Made by a program: the position numbers and the translations under genes. Source: Streptomyces sp. NBC_00239 (GTDB lineage Bacteria; Actinomycetota; Actinomycetes; Streptomycetales; Streptomycetaceae). Taken from it: a stretch of 64,000 nt of DNA. The stretch spans positions 248,001 to 312,000 of the forward strand of contig NZ_CP108095.1 in NCBI RefSeq assembly GCF_036194065.1, written 5' to 3'. Of the stretch, positions 54,072 to 62,205 are shown one piece after another; position 1 is the stretch's first letter, and each line of letters opens with the position of its first letter. The notes below the pieces were generated by a model. It had not been told where the DNA came from, did not search any database, and worked only from the letters and a program-made list of their open reading frames with translations.

Positions 54072-54953
54072 ATGCGCGACACCAGCGGCACCGAAATGTC
54101 CAGCAAGCGGGCGGCCTCTCGCTTCTCCCGCCTGTCCATCGTCCTCGCACTGGGTGCATCCGCACTGCTGTCCGTCGTCGGTCCGACGCACGCGGCCCCG
54201 GCGAAGGACCCTCTCCCGGCCGACATCCCCGACTACCAGGCCGCCCTCGACGCGGTGAAGTCCACCGACGTCCGCAATGCCGTCTGCCGCTTCCTGCGCA
54301 CTCCGGTGCCCACCGGCAGCGCGGGCGGGCCTGTGCAGACCATCCCCGAAACGGCCGAGCCGTGCCAGGGCCTCCCCGTCTTCACGATCAAGGACCCGGT
54401 GGCACGGAACGAGGTCACCCCCGGGTTCGTCGCGGGCACTGCCCAGCCACTGCCCACCGAGGCGATCAGGCTGACGCAGCTGGTCTCCTCGCTGAGCACC
54501 ACCGTCAACGGCCGCAACGCCACCGTCATGCTCGCCCCCACCCAGGGCGGCGGCTGGCACCTGGCGGCCGTACGCGACGGCGACAGCGACGCCGCATACG
54601 CCAGCAAGGCCACTCTGGGCACGCTGGTCTTCACCGAGCCGCAGATCCGCGGCTGGTACCAGCTCAAGCTCACCACCGTCGAACCTCTCAACGACCAGGC
54701 CCGGGAAGGACTGGGCGGCCAGGCATCGGTGTCGCTCAGCGACTACCAGAAACTGGTCAAGGCCCGCTACGCCGACAAGCTCCCCGGCTCGGAGTACGAC
54801 ACCAAGGGCTACTCCAGCGGCTACGGCACCCCGCGCAAGGCGGACGACGCCTCGCCCTCGACCCTGCTCCTGGCCAGCGGTTCCGGCGCGGCACTCGCCC
54901 TCGCGGGCGGAGCCGTCGTGCTCCGCCGGCGCCGGCGCGCGAGCACCCACTGA
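54072..54953 (+). CDS. Exported protein with C-terminal membrane anchor, partner of the protease
   Basis: A 293-aa protein of unrecognised family. An N-terminal signal peptide (about 1-42, ending in THAAPA) is followed by an extracellular domain containing two cysteines (NAVCRFL and AEPCQGL), which probably form a disulfide. A C-terminal hydrophobic helix (about 262-282, LLLASGSGAALALAGGAVVL) is closed by RRRRR, the charge pattern of a wall- or membrane-anchored protein; no LPxTG is seen. ATG 54072 follows AAGGCAGG. It is co-transcribed with the papain-like protease and ends in a strong terminator. It may be the protease's substrate, inhibitor or docking partner; the sequence does not decide. 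Confidence 0.7.
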   Translation: MRDTSGTEMSSKRAASRFSRLSIVLALGASALLSVVGPTHAAPAKDPLPADIPDYQAALDAVKSTDVRNAVCRFLRTPVPTGSAGGPVQTIPETAEPCQGLPVFTIKDPVARNEVTPGFVAGTAQPLPTEAIRLTQLVSSLSTTVNGRNATVMLAPTQGGGWHLAAVRDGDSDAAYASKATLGTLVFTEPQIRGWYQLKLTTVEPLNDQAREGLGGQASVSLSDYQKLVKARYADKLPGSEYDTKGYSSGYGTPRKADDASPSTLLLASGSGAALALAGGAVVLRRRRRASTH

Positions 54954-54961
54954 GCCCAACC

Positions 54962-55024
54962 CCGGACCGCCTCCTCGGTCCGTCCCCGGCAGCCAGCCGG
55001 GGACGGAGCGAGGAGGCGGTCCGG
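54962..55024. terminator. Very strong terminator after the protease operon
   Basis: CCGGACCGCCTCCTCG (54962-54977) pairs with CGAGGAGGCGGTCCGG (55009-55024), and TCCGTCCCCGGC with GCCGGGGACGGA inside it, with one G-G mismatch and a 5-base loop: 28 base pairs in all. Confidence 0.9.
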
Positions 55025-55062
55025 CTGGGACCGCCACGACGGTCCGGCCATCGCAGGGACTA

Positions 55063-55584
55063 TCGGTTGCGCCCAACCGGCAAGTCTCCGAGCTGGATGC
55101 CGCGGGCTGGGCGGGCGTGCTCGAAGAACAGGTCTCCGGTTGGCTCGACGAACTTCCCTTGGTCTCAGGCATCACAGAGACCGTGGCCTGGTGCCGGCAG
55201 AACGGGTTGGTGCCCGTACTGGCACCGCTCGCCTGGTCACCGGTCGGCAGCTACCTGACCGACCGCTTCGGGTTCCACGCGTTCAGCGGGCCTCGGCTGG
55301 AGACCACCGACGGCCGGTTCACGGGTCGGGTCGCCCGTCATTTCGATGAGTACGACAAGCGAGATCTCGCCCTCGAGCAGGCGCGAGAGCTGGGGGTGGC
55401 TGCCCGCTCATGCGGGGCTGTCGGGGACAGCCGATCCGACCTGCCGCTGTTCGCATCCGTCGGGTTGAGTGTGGGGTTCAACGCCTCGGCAGGCGCGCGG
55501 GCGGCGGCGACCGTCACGGTGGACGACGACGACCTGCGGGGCGTGCTGCCCTTCTTGAGCGGCTTGGTCACAGCCACTCGTTGA
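55063..55584 (+). pseudogene. HAD-superfamily phosphatase (SerB-like), N-terminally truncated
   Basis: The frame encodes the cap and C-terminal part of a HAD phosphatase: SELDAAGWAGVLEEQVSG, GLVPVLAPLAWSPVGSY and CGAVGDSRSDLPLFASVG (motif IV, GDSxxD). The N-terminal catalytic DxDGT motif is absent; upstream is only the terminator of the previous operon. A GTG at 55117 could start translation, but the product would lack the nucleophilic Asp. I therefore call it a remnant. Its 3' end abuts an IS fragment on the other strand, which may mark how it was damaged. Confidence 0.7.
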
Positions 55585-55830
55585 CGGCCGCGACGAGGAC
55601 GGTCGCCTCGTAGTGGACAGCGAGCTTGTCGTACCCCGTGGGCCACGGCGCGGTGCCCCTTGCGGCGATTGATGCCGCACTCGACCGCGTGCCTGGCCTG
55701 GTAGTCCTCCGGGTCGAACTTCGGCGGACGGCCGCCGCGGGAGCCGATTTTCATTCGGTTGCGGGCCTGGTCGGCCTTGTCCGGGATGGTGCAGCGGATG
55801 CCACGTCTGCGAACCGGCTCCGGGTGTCTC
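55568..55830 (-). pseudogene. IS transposase C-terminal remnant (IS5-like DDE), frameshifted
   Basis: On the minus strand one frame reads RRRGIRCTIPDKADQARNR and GSRGGRPPKFDPEDYQARH, then AVECGINRRKGHRAV; a second frame continues YDKLAVHYEATVLVAAVNEWL to a stop at 55570. Together they are the end of a DDE transposase common in Streptomyces, with a frameshift at about 55640. No N-terminal part and no inverted repeats are seen. Confidence 0.8.
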
Positions 55831-55923
55831 ACGCTCCCGCTACGGGTAATAGGGGGCCGGCGCGAGGGTATCGAAAGGTAAATGACAGAGTGAGCCGGAC
55901 CATTGACGGGAGGCCAACCACCC

Positions 55924-56229
55924 ATGAGCCAGGACGACACCTCGCCGGCAGCCGAACCGCACGTGCCGACCTCCGAGGAGCGAGCGGCCCGGGACCGGGT
56001 ACGCCGGCGGGCGACGGGTATGACACACCACCAGACCGCCGAGGCACTCAAGGCGGCCGAGAAGACCTCAGGCAAGCCGGAGACGGACACAGGGGTCCGC
56101 GCCGAAGTCGCCGAATGGCAGCGCATCACCGACCTGCTCTACGACCACGGCGGCCCCTACACGCCGGATACCGACGCCTATGTCCAGGGCCAGCTGACCG
56201 CCCGGAGGAACCAACAGGCCTCCCGCTGA
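55924..56229 (+). CDS. Small hypothetical protein
   Basis: A 101-aa, charged, probably soluble protein with no signal peptide and no recognised family. The second half has AEVAEWQRITDLLYDHGG and TDAYVQGQLTARRN, with helical character. The ATG at 55924 has GGGAGG about ten bases upstream; a TTG at 55903 is an alternative start. It stands alone between the IS fragment and a short-chain dehydrogenase. Codon use looks typical of real genes here, but the function is unknown. Confidence 0.55.
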   Translation: MSQDDTSPAAEPHVPTSEERAARDRVRRRATGMTHHQTAEALKAAEKTSGKPETDTGVRAEVAEWQRITDLLYDHGGPYTPDTDAYVQGQLTARRNQQASR

Positions 56230-56279
56230 GGCCCACCAGCATTCCCCCGCCTCTCACGCTCCAGCCGAACGAGGGGCGC

Positions 56280-56450
56280 TCAGTACAGGCGGCGCAGGGT
56301 GAACGCACGGGCCGGACGGCTGGTGTCCGCGGCGAGTTCGGTGAGGGCGGGGCGTGACCGGGAGGGCACGAGTGCGTTGTCACCGATGGCGCGCCCCACC
56401 ACCGACCCGGCCGGGTCCGGGGACTGTTCAGAAGCCGGTTCACGGTGGGA
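56280..56450 (-). pseudogene. Possible C-terminal remnant of an unidentified enzyme
   Basis: The minus strand reads AGSVVGRAIGDNALVPSRS, then LTELAADTSRPARAFTLRRLY, and stops at 56280. The composition and the ending look like the tail of a real protein, but there is no start or ribosome binding site and the frame degenerates upstream. I do not recognise the family. Confidence 0.3.
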
Positions 56451-56483
56451 CGGCCACTGGCAAACCTCTGGAGTGAGACAGCT

Positions 56484-57398
56484 GTGTCGGAGCGGACGCA
56501 CGGCAGTGCTTGGCCGGTCAGTGTGCTGGTGACGGGTGCGGCCAGCGGGATCGGGCTGGCGACTGCGTTGCAGCTGGCCCGCGAGGGCCGACAGGTGATC
56601 GGGACGGCCCGCTCCGAGGAGAAGGCTGACGCGCTGGTCCGCAACGCCCACGCTCAGGGCCTGACGCTGGACGCGGTGGTCATGGATCTCACCGACCCGG
56701 CGTCGTGTCAGGAGGCCGTCGCGAGAGCGGCCAGCCTCACCAATGGTGGCCCTCACGCGTTGGTGGCCAACGCCGGCATGCCGCTGACGGGTGGGATCAC
56801 CGATCTGCCGGAAGACCGGATCCGCGAGGTGTTGGAAGTCAACGTCGTAGGAACGCTGCGGATGTGCACGCTGGTGCTGCCCGCCATGCGAAGGCGGGGC
56901 CGGGGGTGGATCGTGATCGTCTCTTCCGCCGGCGCGCGGATCCCTTCACCGATGAACGGTTGGTACACGGCCAGCAAGCACGCGCTCAGCGCGGCAACGC
57001 ACAGCCTGCGCATGGAGACCCGCCGCCACGGTGTTCGGGTGGTCCTCGTCGAACCCGGCACCGTCGCGACCCCGTTCTGGGACCGGGCCCAGGAGGACCT
57101 TTCCTCCCTCAGCGCGGGACTCGCCGACGCCGACGTCCTTGACCGAGCCTCGAACCTCTTCTCCCGCATCCATCAGTCGGCAGGCGGCCCTCAGCCGGTG
57201 GCCCGCACCATCACCAAGGCCCTCGTCGTCCCGCGCCCGCGTCGCAGATACACCGTCGGCGTCGACGCCCACCTGGGTGCCGCCCTGCAGTGTGCGGCGC
57301 CTCTGTGGCTCAGCGACCAGATCAAGACCCGTCTGTCCGCCCTCCACACCCCTGTTGCCGCTGCACCCACCCGTGTCGGGCAGGCAAGCGGAAGCTGA
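56484..57398 (+). CDS. Short-chain dehydrogenase/reductase
   Basis: A 304-aa classical SDR with a C-terminal extension. Cofactor motif TGAASGIGLATALQ (about residues 14-27), NAG at VANAGMPLTGG, catalytic Ser in VIVSSAGARI and YTASK for the Tyr/Lys pair. After the Rossmann core, the last 70 residues (PRRRYTVGVDAHLGAALQ) are typical of SDR members acting on lipophilic substrates. GTG 56484 is preferred; an in-frame GTG at 56445 is possible. It is alone; substrate unknown. Confidence 0.88.
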   Translation: MSERTHGSAWPVSVLVTGAASGIGLATALQLAREGRQVIGTARSEEKADALVRNAHAQGLTLDAVVMDLTDPASCQEAVARAASLTNGGPHALVANAGMPLTGGITDLPEDRIREVLEVNVVGTLRMCTLVLPAMRRRGRGWIVIVSSAGARIPSPMNGWYTASKHALSAATHSLRMETRRHGVRVVLVEPGTVATPFWDRAQEDLSSLSAGLADADVLDRASNLFSRIHQSAGGPQPVARTITKALVVPRPRRRYTVGVDAHLGAALQCAAPLWLSDQIKTRLSALHTPVAAAPTRVGQASGS

Positions 57399-57623
57399 CG
57401 GACCTGCAGAGGTTTCCAGTGCCCGGCGAGCACCGCTGCGGCCCGTTCACGCAATGCAGTTCGCACCGACAAGTGCGCCCGGCCCGATCTCTCGTTGCGG
57501 GAGAGGTGTTTGTCCACGCCGGCCGCGTGACGGTACTCCCGCCGTGATCGTTGCACTGATGGCTTGGAGGTCACGGTCGGTGCCACCAGGGGCCGTTGAG
57601 GTACGCACGACCAGGAGAGCGTC

Positions 57624-58260
57624 TTGTCCTTCGAAGAGCTCGTGGTGTCAGCCTTCGGCGGATACAAGTCCGAGGGGCGTACGCTATGGCACCGCGCCCC
57701 CGCGGCGGGGACGGTGGTACTGATCGGCGGGGCCCTCCAGCGCAAGACGACATGGGGCCGCTTCGAAGCGGTGCTGGCCCAGAAATTTCACGTGTTCACC
57801 GTGGACCTGCCCGGGTGGGGTGGTGCGGACACGCTGCCCGCCTCCTACGGCGTGGACTTCCTCGCGGCCGCGCTACAGGACCTGCTGGGGGTGGCCGGAC
57901 ACCGGCGGGTGCACGTGCTCGGCGCTTCGTACGGGTCGGGCATCGCCTACCGCTATGCCCAGACCTATCCCGAGGCGGTACGCAGCATCGCCCTGGCGGG
58001 ACCGCTCCTGTGGGTCCCCGACGATGTCCGGGAGGATCTGCGGCGCAGCGTCCATCTACTGAACGGCGAGCGGATGGACGAGTTCGCGGAATTGAGCGTC
58101 GGCACCATCCTTCGCTCCAGGCCGGGTGCAAAAGTCACCCGCCGGTCGGCGGTGCACCGCATCCTGCATTCCATGTTTCGCTGCATCGACGACGCGGACA
58201 GGCAGAAGTATCGCAACAACACCCTACCGGTGCGGTCAATACACCCAGGGGCACGCCGAA
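57624..58260 (+). pseudogene. Alpha/beta hydrolase, C-terminally truncated
   Basis: The frame starts at TTG 57624 and encodes the first two thirds of an alpha/beta hydrolase: VLIGGALQRKTTWGRFEAVL, FTVDLPGWGGAD and the nucleophile elbow HVLGASYGSG. Recognisable sequence stops near YRNNTLPVRS (about 58235). The frame then remains open to 58703 only as the antisense of another gene. The catalytic Asp and His expected in the last third are missing, so the product would be inactive. Protein of this type is normally about 270 residues; about 205 remain. Confidence 0.65.
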
Positions 58261-58273
58261 CCGGTGCAAGTCC

Positions 58274-58738
58274 TCAGGCGTCCTCGTCCCGGTCCTCGTC
58301 GGTGAGGAAATGGACGTGGTGCAGTTCAGCGGGTGCCAGCGGGCCGAGCCCGAGCAGGTCCGGGTCCTCCCGGACCTGCTGCCAGAACTCCGCCTCCGTC
58401 GGTGCGGTGCCGAGAACCATCCACGGCGACCCGTACTCCGTCGCCGCCGCCCACACCCCAAGCCGACGGCCACCCGGTCCGTACAGTGCCTCGCCGACCG
58501 GGGCCTCCTGCATCTCGGCCACCAGGTCGGAGGTGTGCCGCTCCGGGCATTCGGGCGCCAGACCGTCCCGCTCCCACTCCGTACGCAGCCGCTCCGTCGC
58601 CGAGTCGGCGGCGCGGTCGGCGTCGTCCAGCGCCCCTTGGACGGCGTTGGAGGCGGCGGGCCGGAGCACGCGTACCAGCAGCTCGTGCCCGCACGGCCGG
58701 TAGGTGAAAAGTCTGAAGATGCTGATCGCAGCGCCCAC
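58274..58738 (-). CDS. Hypothetical protein, 154 aa
   Basis: A soluble protein of unknown family, beginning GAAISIFRLFTYRPCGHELL and ending HVHFLTDEDRDEDA. It is rich in acidic residues and Trp (WAAATEYGSPWMVLG, AEFWQQV). The start is taken as GTG 58738; CATAAT ends about 12 bases before it, so the transcript may be leaderless. Its codon bias is stronger than that of the overlapping plus-strand frame, which supports this strand. It is flanked by a truncated hydrolase and a SUKH-like remnant; in that context a toxin-immunity relation is possible but unsupported. Confidence 0.65.
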   Translation of the reverse strand: MGAAISIFRLFTYRPCGHELLVRVLRPAASNAVQGALDDADRAADSATERLRTEWERDGLAPECPERHTSDLVAEMQEAPVGEALYGPGGRRLGVWAAATEYGSPWMVLGTAPTEAEFWQQVREDPDLLGLGPLAPAELHHVHFLTDEDRDEDA

Positions 58739-58739
58739 G

Positions 58740-58885
58740 GAACCATTATGCCGACGCTGTTTCGAGGCGGAGCACCGCATCGTCCTCCCGGAGCCGTACC
58801 GGACGTTCGTGGCGGAGATCTGCGACGGGCTGCGCGCCGGTCCGCCGTGCTACGGACTGCTACGCGAGATCGCCGAGAACCTCGC
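58740..58885 (+). pseudogene. SMI1/KNR4 (SUKH)-like N-terminal fragment
   Basis: A short frame reads FEAEHRIVLPEPYRTFVAEI followed by GPPCYGLL, the usual start of a SUKH/SMI1-KNR4 domain. After that the homology breaks off; the rest of the open frame to 59168 runs into the ATPase gene. SUKH proteins are often immunity proteins of polymorphic toxins. Only about 45 residues remain. Confidence 0.5.
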
Positions 58886-59026
58886 GCGGGACAGGCGCAC
58901 GGGCCTCCTCCAGGTGACCTGCAGGAGGTCAAGTGCGGCCTCGGAGCCGGCTCTCGGCCACCTCGGTGATCCACCGCACACCACCCCGGCTGGACTCCCG
59001 TCGGCGGTCCCGCGTAAACATGGATC

Positions 59027-60430
59027 ATGCCCGAAGAGTCTCCCGCCCCTGAATCCCCGCTGGTGCAGAGCCTGCGCACAGCCGTGGCCGCTGCCCCCGA
59101 GGACGTCCCTCTACGGCTGCACCTCGCGGAGTTGCTGCTGTCCGCAGGTCTGCACGACGCTGCAGTGACGGAGGCCGCGGCGGCCTTGCAGCATGCTCCG
59201 GGGGACGGAGCGGCGCGGGAGTTGATGGTGCGGGCGATGGGCCTGCCGGCCTCCTCCGCGCCCGCGGCCGCGCCCGCGGCCCGGAACACGTCGACGGTCG
59301 CTGATCCTGCGTCGTCGTCCGTCGAGTCGGCAGCATCCCTCGGTCCGGCCGCGGCAGCCGAACCGGCGACGTCCGCCGAACCGGCCGATACGTCGGAGCC
59401 GGCGGCCGCCGCCCCCGAAGAGTCGTCCCGTCGCTCCGGATTCGACTGGCGGGCGGCCGAGCAGGAGGTCGACGGCATCGTCGAGCCCCGCTTCGTCGAG
59501 CCCCCGCTCAGCGCCGACGGCAGCGGCGACCCCGGAAACGCCGACGCCTGGGAGGTGTCCGCTCCCGGCGTCGTACGGCTCGCGGACGTCGGCGGCATGC
59601 AGGAGGTCAAGGACCGGCTCGAAGCCGCGTTCCTCGCGCCGATGCGCAACCCCGAACTGCGCAGGCTGTACGGCAAGAGCCTGCGCGGCGGGCTCCTCCT
59701 CTACGGGCCGCCCGGCTGCGGCAAGACCTTCATCGCCCGTGCCGTCGCCGGCGAACTCGGCGCGAACTTCCTGTCCGTGTCCGTCAGCGATGTCCTCGAC
59801 ATGTGGATGGGCAACTCCGAACGCAACATGCACCAGGTCTTCGAGACCGCCCGCCGTCAGGCGCCCTGTGTCGTCTTCCTCGACGAACTGGACGCGCTCG
59901 GCGCCAAGCGCAGCCGTACGCAGCACAGCGGCATGCGCAACACCGTCAACCAGCTCCTCACCGAGCTCGACGGCATCGACTCCGCCGCCAATGAAGGCGT
60001 GTTCGTCCTCGCCGCCACCAATGTCCCCTGGGACGTGGACATCGCGCTGCGGCGTCCGGGACGACTCGACCGCACGCTGCTCGTCCTGCCGCCCGACGCC
60101 ACCGCCCGGGAGGCGATCCTCCGCTACCACCTGCGCGAACGTCCCATCGAGGCCGTCGACCTGGGACGTCTCGTCAAGGCGACGGACGGCCTCTCGGGTG
60201 CGGACCTGGCCCACGTGTGCGAGTCGGCGGCCGAGAACGCGCTGCTCGACTCGGTACGCACCGGCCAGATCCGCATGATCGGAACGAAGGACCTGCTCGG
60301 CGCCGCGAAGTCGGTGGTCCCGTCGACCGAACCGTGGTTCGCGGCGGCGCGGAACGTGGCGATGTTCGCCAACGAGGGTGGCATGTACGACGACCTGGTG
60401 ACCTACCTGAAGAAGAGGCGGAAGCTGTGA
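59027..60430 (+). CDS. AAA+ ATPase with N-terminal TPR-like domain
   Basis: A 467-aa ATPase. The N-terminus (about 1-75) is TPR-like, and an Ala/Ser/Glu-rich spacer (80-150) leads to a classical AAA domain (185-440): DVGGMQEVKDRLEAAF, Walker A GPPGCGKT (227-234), Walker B VVFLDELDA with D286 and E287, sensor AATN and RRPGRLDR with arginine fingers. The C-terminal helical lid has GLSGADLAHVCESAAENAL. The AAA domain resembles FtsH/Cdc48 proteins, but there is no protease domain and no membrane segment. Its stop overlaps the GTG of the next gene, another TPR protein, so the pair is translationally coupled. It probably remodels proteins; the target is unknown. Confidence 0.88.
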   Translation: MPEESPAPESPLVQSLRTAVAAAPEDVPLRLHLAELLLSAGLHDAAVTEAAAALQHAPGDGAARELMVRAMGLPASSAPAAAPAARNTSTVADPASSSVESAASLGPAAAAEPATSAEPADTSEPAAAAPEESSRRSGFDWRAAEQEVDGIVEPRFVEPPLSADGSGDPGNADAWEVSAPGVVRLADVGGMQEVKDRLEAAFLAPMRNPELRRLYGKSLRGGLLLYGPPGCGKTFIARAVAGELGANFLSVSVSDVLDMWMGNSERNMHQVFETARRQAPCVVFLDELDALGAKRSRTQHSGMRNTVNQLLTELDGIDSAANEGVFVLAATNVPWDVDIALRRPGRLDRTLLVLPPDATAREAILRYHLRERPIEAVDLGRLVKATDGLSGADLAHVCESAAENALLDSVRTGQIRMIGTKDLLGAAKSVVPSTEPWFAAARNVAMFANEGGMYDDLVTYLKKRRKL

Positions 60431-61503
60431 ACGGGAATCCGGTGCTGGGGCGCGCCGCCATGCTGCAGGAGGCGGGCCGGTACGAGGAGTCCAAGGCCGT
60501 GCTGGCCCCCCACCTCGCCGAGGAGCCGGACGACGAATGGGCGTGGCAGGTGCTCGCCGTCGCCCACGAGAAGCTCGGCGAGTACGAGCTCGCGGAGCGG
60601 GCGGCCACCGAGATGCTGCGGATCGCGCCCGGGCACGTCGGCGCGCTCATCCTGCTGTCCCGGGTGCTGCTCCGACTGGGCCGGCAGTCCGAGGCCCGGG
60701 AGGCGGCAGAGGAGGCCGTGCGCAGGGCGCCCGACAAGTGGCCCGCGCATTTCGCGCTGTCCGAGGTGCTGGTCGCCCATGCGACGGCCCCGCCCGCCGA
60801 CCACGAACGGGCGTACGAGGCGGCCCACGAGGCGGTGCGCCTCGCCCCGCACGAACCCGACGCCCACCAGGCCCTGTGCTTCACAGCCGTACGCACGCAG
60901 CGTCAGGACGTCGCGAAGCAGGCCCTGGTCGAATGGCTGCGCCTCGACCCGTCCAACAAGACGGCCCAGGCCATGTACACCGACGCGATGGCCAGCGGCC
61001 CCGACGTTCCGGCCGCCCGGGCCGCGGACATGTACTCCGCGGGCCTGGCGGGCGCACCGCAGTCCCCGATGCTGCACAGCGGCCTCGACCATGCGACGTA
61101 CCGCCTGCTGCGGGGTACACGCTGGCTCGCGCTGGTCTGCCTGGCAGCTGCGGGAACGATGATCGACCTCTTCGCCACCGCCAAGGACCCGATCCTGCGG
61201 GAGCTGCCCGTCCCGCTCGGCAACCGGATCTGGGTGCTGATGATCATGGCCGCGATCTGGGGCTTCGGCGCGCTGCTGCGCTACCGCCGGCTGCGTACCG
61301 GGGTGCAGCTCAACATCCGCTCCCTCGTACGCCGTGGCCGCTGGGCCCCGATCGTCCTGGCACAGGCCGCGTGCACCATGCTCTGCGCACTGCTGATATC
61401 CCAGATTCCGTGGACCGATCGGGGTGTGCCCCAGGTCCTCTTCTGGGCCGGTCTGGTGGTGCCGCTTTCGACCATGGCGTACGACCGCAGGAAGACCGGG
61501 TGA
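60427..61503 (+). CDS. TPR-repeat membrane protein coupled to the AAA+ ATPase
   Basis: A 358-aa protein: about six TPR-like helical pairs (1-215, for example AWQVLAVAHEKLGEYELAER and GALILLSRVLLRLGRQSEA), then four hydrophobic helices (about 232-350: WLALVCLAAAGTMIDLFA, RIWVLMIMAAIWGFGALL, APIVLAQAACTMLCALLI, VLFWAGLVVPLSTMAY). The TPR part is therefore cytoplasmic and tethered. It starts at the GTG inside GTGA with the ATPase stop. The likely picture is a membrane platform that recruits the ATPase through TPR-TPR contacts. Confidence 0.85.
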   Translation: MNGNPVLGRAAMLQEAGRYEESKAVLAPHLAEEPDDEWAWQVLAVAHEKLGEYELAERAATEMLRIAPGHVGALILLSRVLLRLGRQSEAREAAEEAVRRAPDKWPAHFALSEVLVAHATAPPADHERAYEAAHEAVRLAPHEPDAHQALCFTAVRTQRQDVAKQALVEWLRLDPSNKTAQAMYTDAMASGPDVPAARAADMYSAGLAGAPQSPMLHSGLDHATYRLLRGTRWLALVCLAAAGTMIDLFATAKDPILRELPVPLGNRIWVLMIMAAIWGFGALLRYRRLRTGVQLNIRSLVRRGRWAPIVLAQAACTMLCALLISQIPWTDRGVPQVLFWAGLVVPLSTMAYDRRKTG

Positions 61504-62205
61504 CTTCCGCCCGCTGTCCTGCTGTCCCGCTGTCCTGCTCGGTCTTCGGCATGAAGCTCTGACGACGTCCGGGATCCGAACAACCGCGTACCGCCTCGCC
61601 TGTTCCAGGGCCCGGCCCTTCCCCGGTGGGCGAGCCCAACTGCCGGCGGGGAAACGGAAGCACACACACCATGTGGATGATGTGTCACCGCGTCAGAAAC
61701 GGCTTTGCACTGTTCGGCAAATGCGAGTTATGGTCCCAATGACCAATCTGACCTGGCAGTGTGCCGGAGGGGACCGATCGGGCAGCAATGCCCTGGCGGA
61801 CCGGGCGCTGAAGGTGTTCATGTGTGCAGCAGGGGGATTTGTGAGGCGTAGGCCTACGCGTTCTGTGTTTCCGGGCGGCTTTCCGAGCTGCCGAGCGATT
61901 CTCCGGACCGCGGCGCGCGGCAGCACGCCCGTCACGATGAACGCCTCACTCGGCTCGCCCTCTCACCCTTCTTCACTCTGACTCGTCAGGTGCCGGCAGG
62001 CCTCTCGGCCTGAACGCATTCGTGTTCCGGCTCTGCGCCCTCCGGCCCCGACGGTGGATCAGGTGCTGCGCCGTGCGAACCGCGGTGCACCTTCTGTGTG
62101 CCTGCCCCGCGCGGCTGCCGGACTCCCGCAGAGCGCCTGCCGTCACTTTCACATACTCATGCCCAGCCGCCGGTTTCCCGGCGGCAGAGGAGTCTTCGCA
62201 CCACC
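61504..62205. other. 702-base region upstream of the ALF-repeat gene
   Basis: No convincing gene. The first part holds short CTGTCC repeats (CCGCTGTCCTGCTGTCCCGC region at 61509-61540). The middle, 61666-61760, is clearly less GC-rich and includes a promoter candidate. The last 400 bases are featureless up to the AGAGGAG ribosome binding site at about 62186. Open frames here on either strand have poor codon bias. Confidence 0.5.
61705..61733 (+). promoter_or_regulatory. Promoter candidate with TTTGC/GCAAA dyad
   Basis: TTGCAC (61705-61710) and TTATGG (61728-61733), 17-base spacer, in an AT-richer island. TTTGC (61704-61708) and GCAAA (61717-61721) form a small dyad inside it. It would give the ALF-repeat gene a leader of about 460 bases. 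Confidence 0.35.

Noticed and set aside
61693..61935. Small minus-strand frame of 80 codons upstream of the ALF gene
   Set aside because: No ribosome binding site, poor codon bias and no recognisable motif; it overlaps the AT-richer promoter-like segment.
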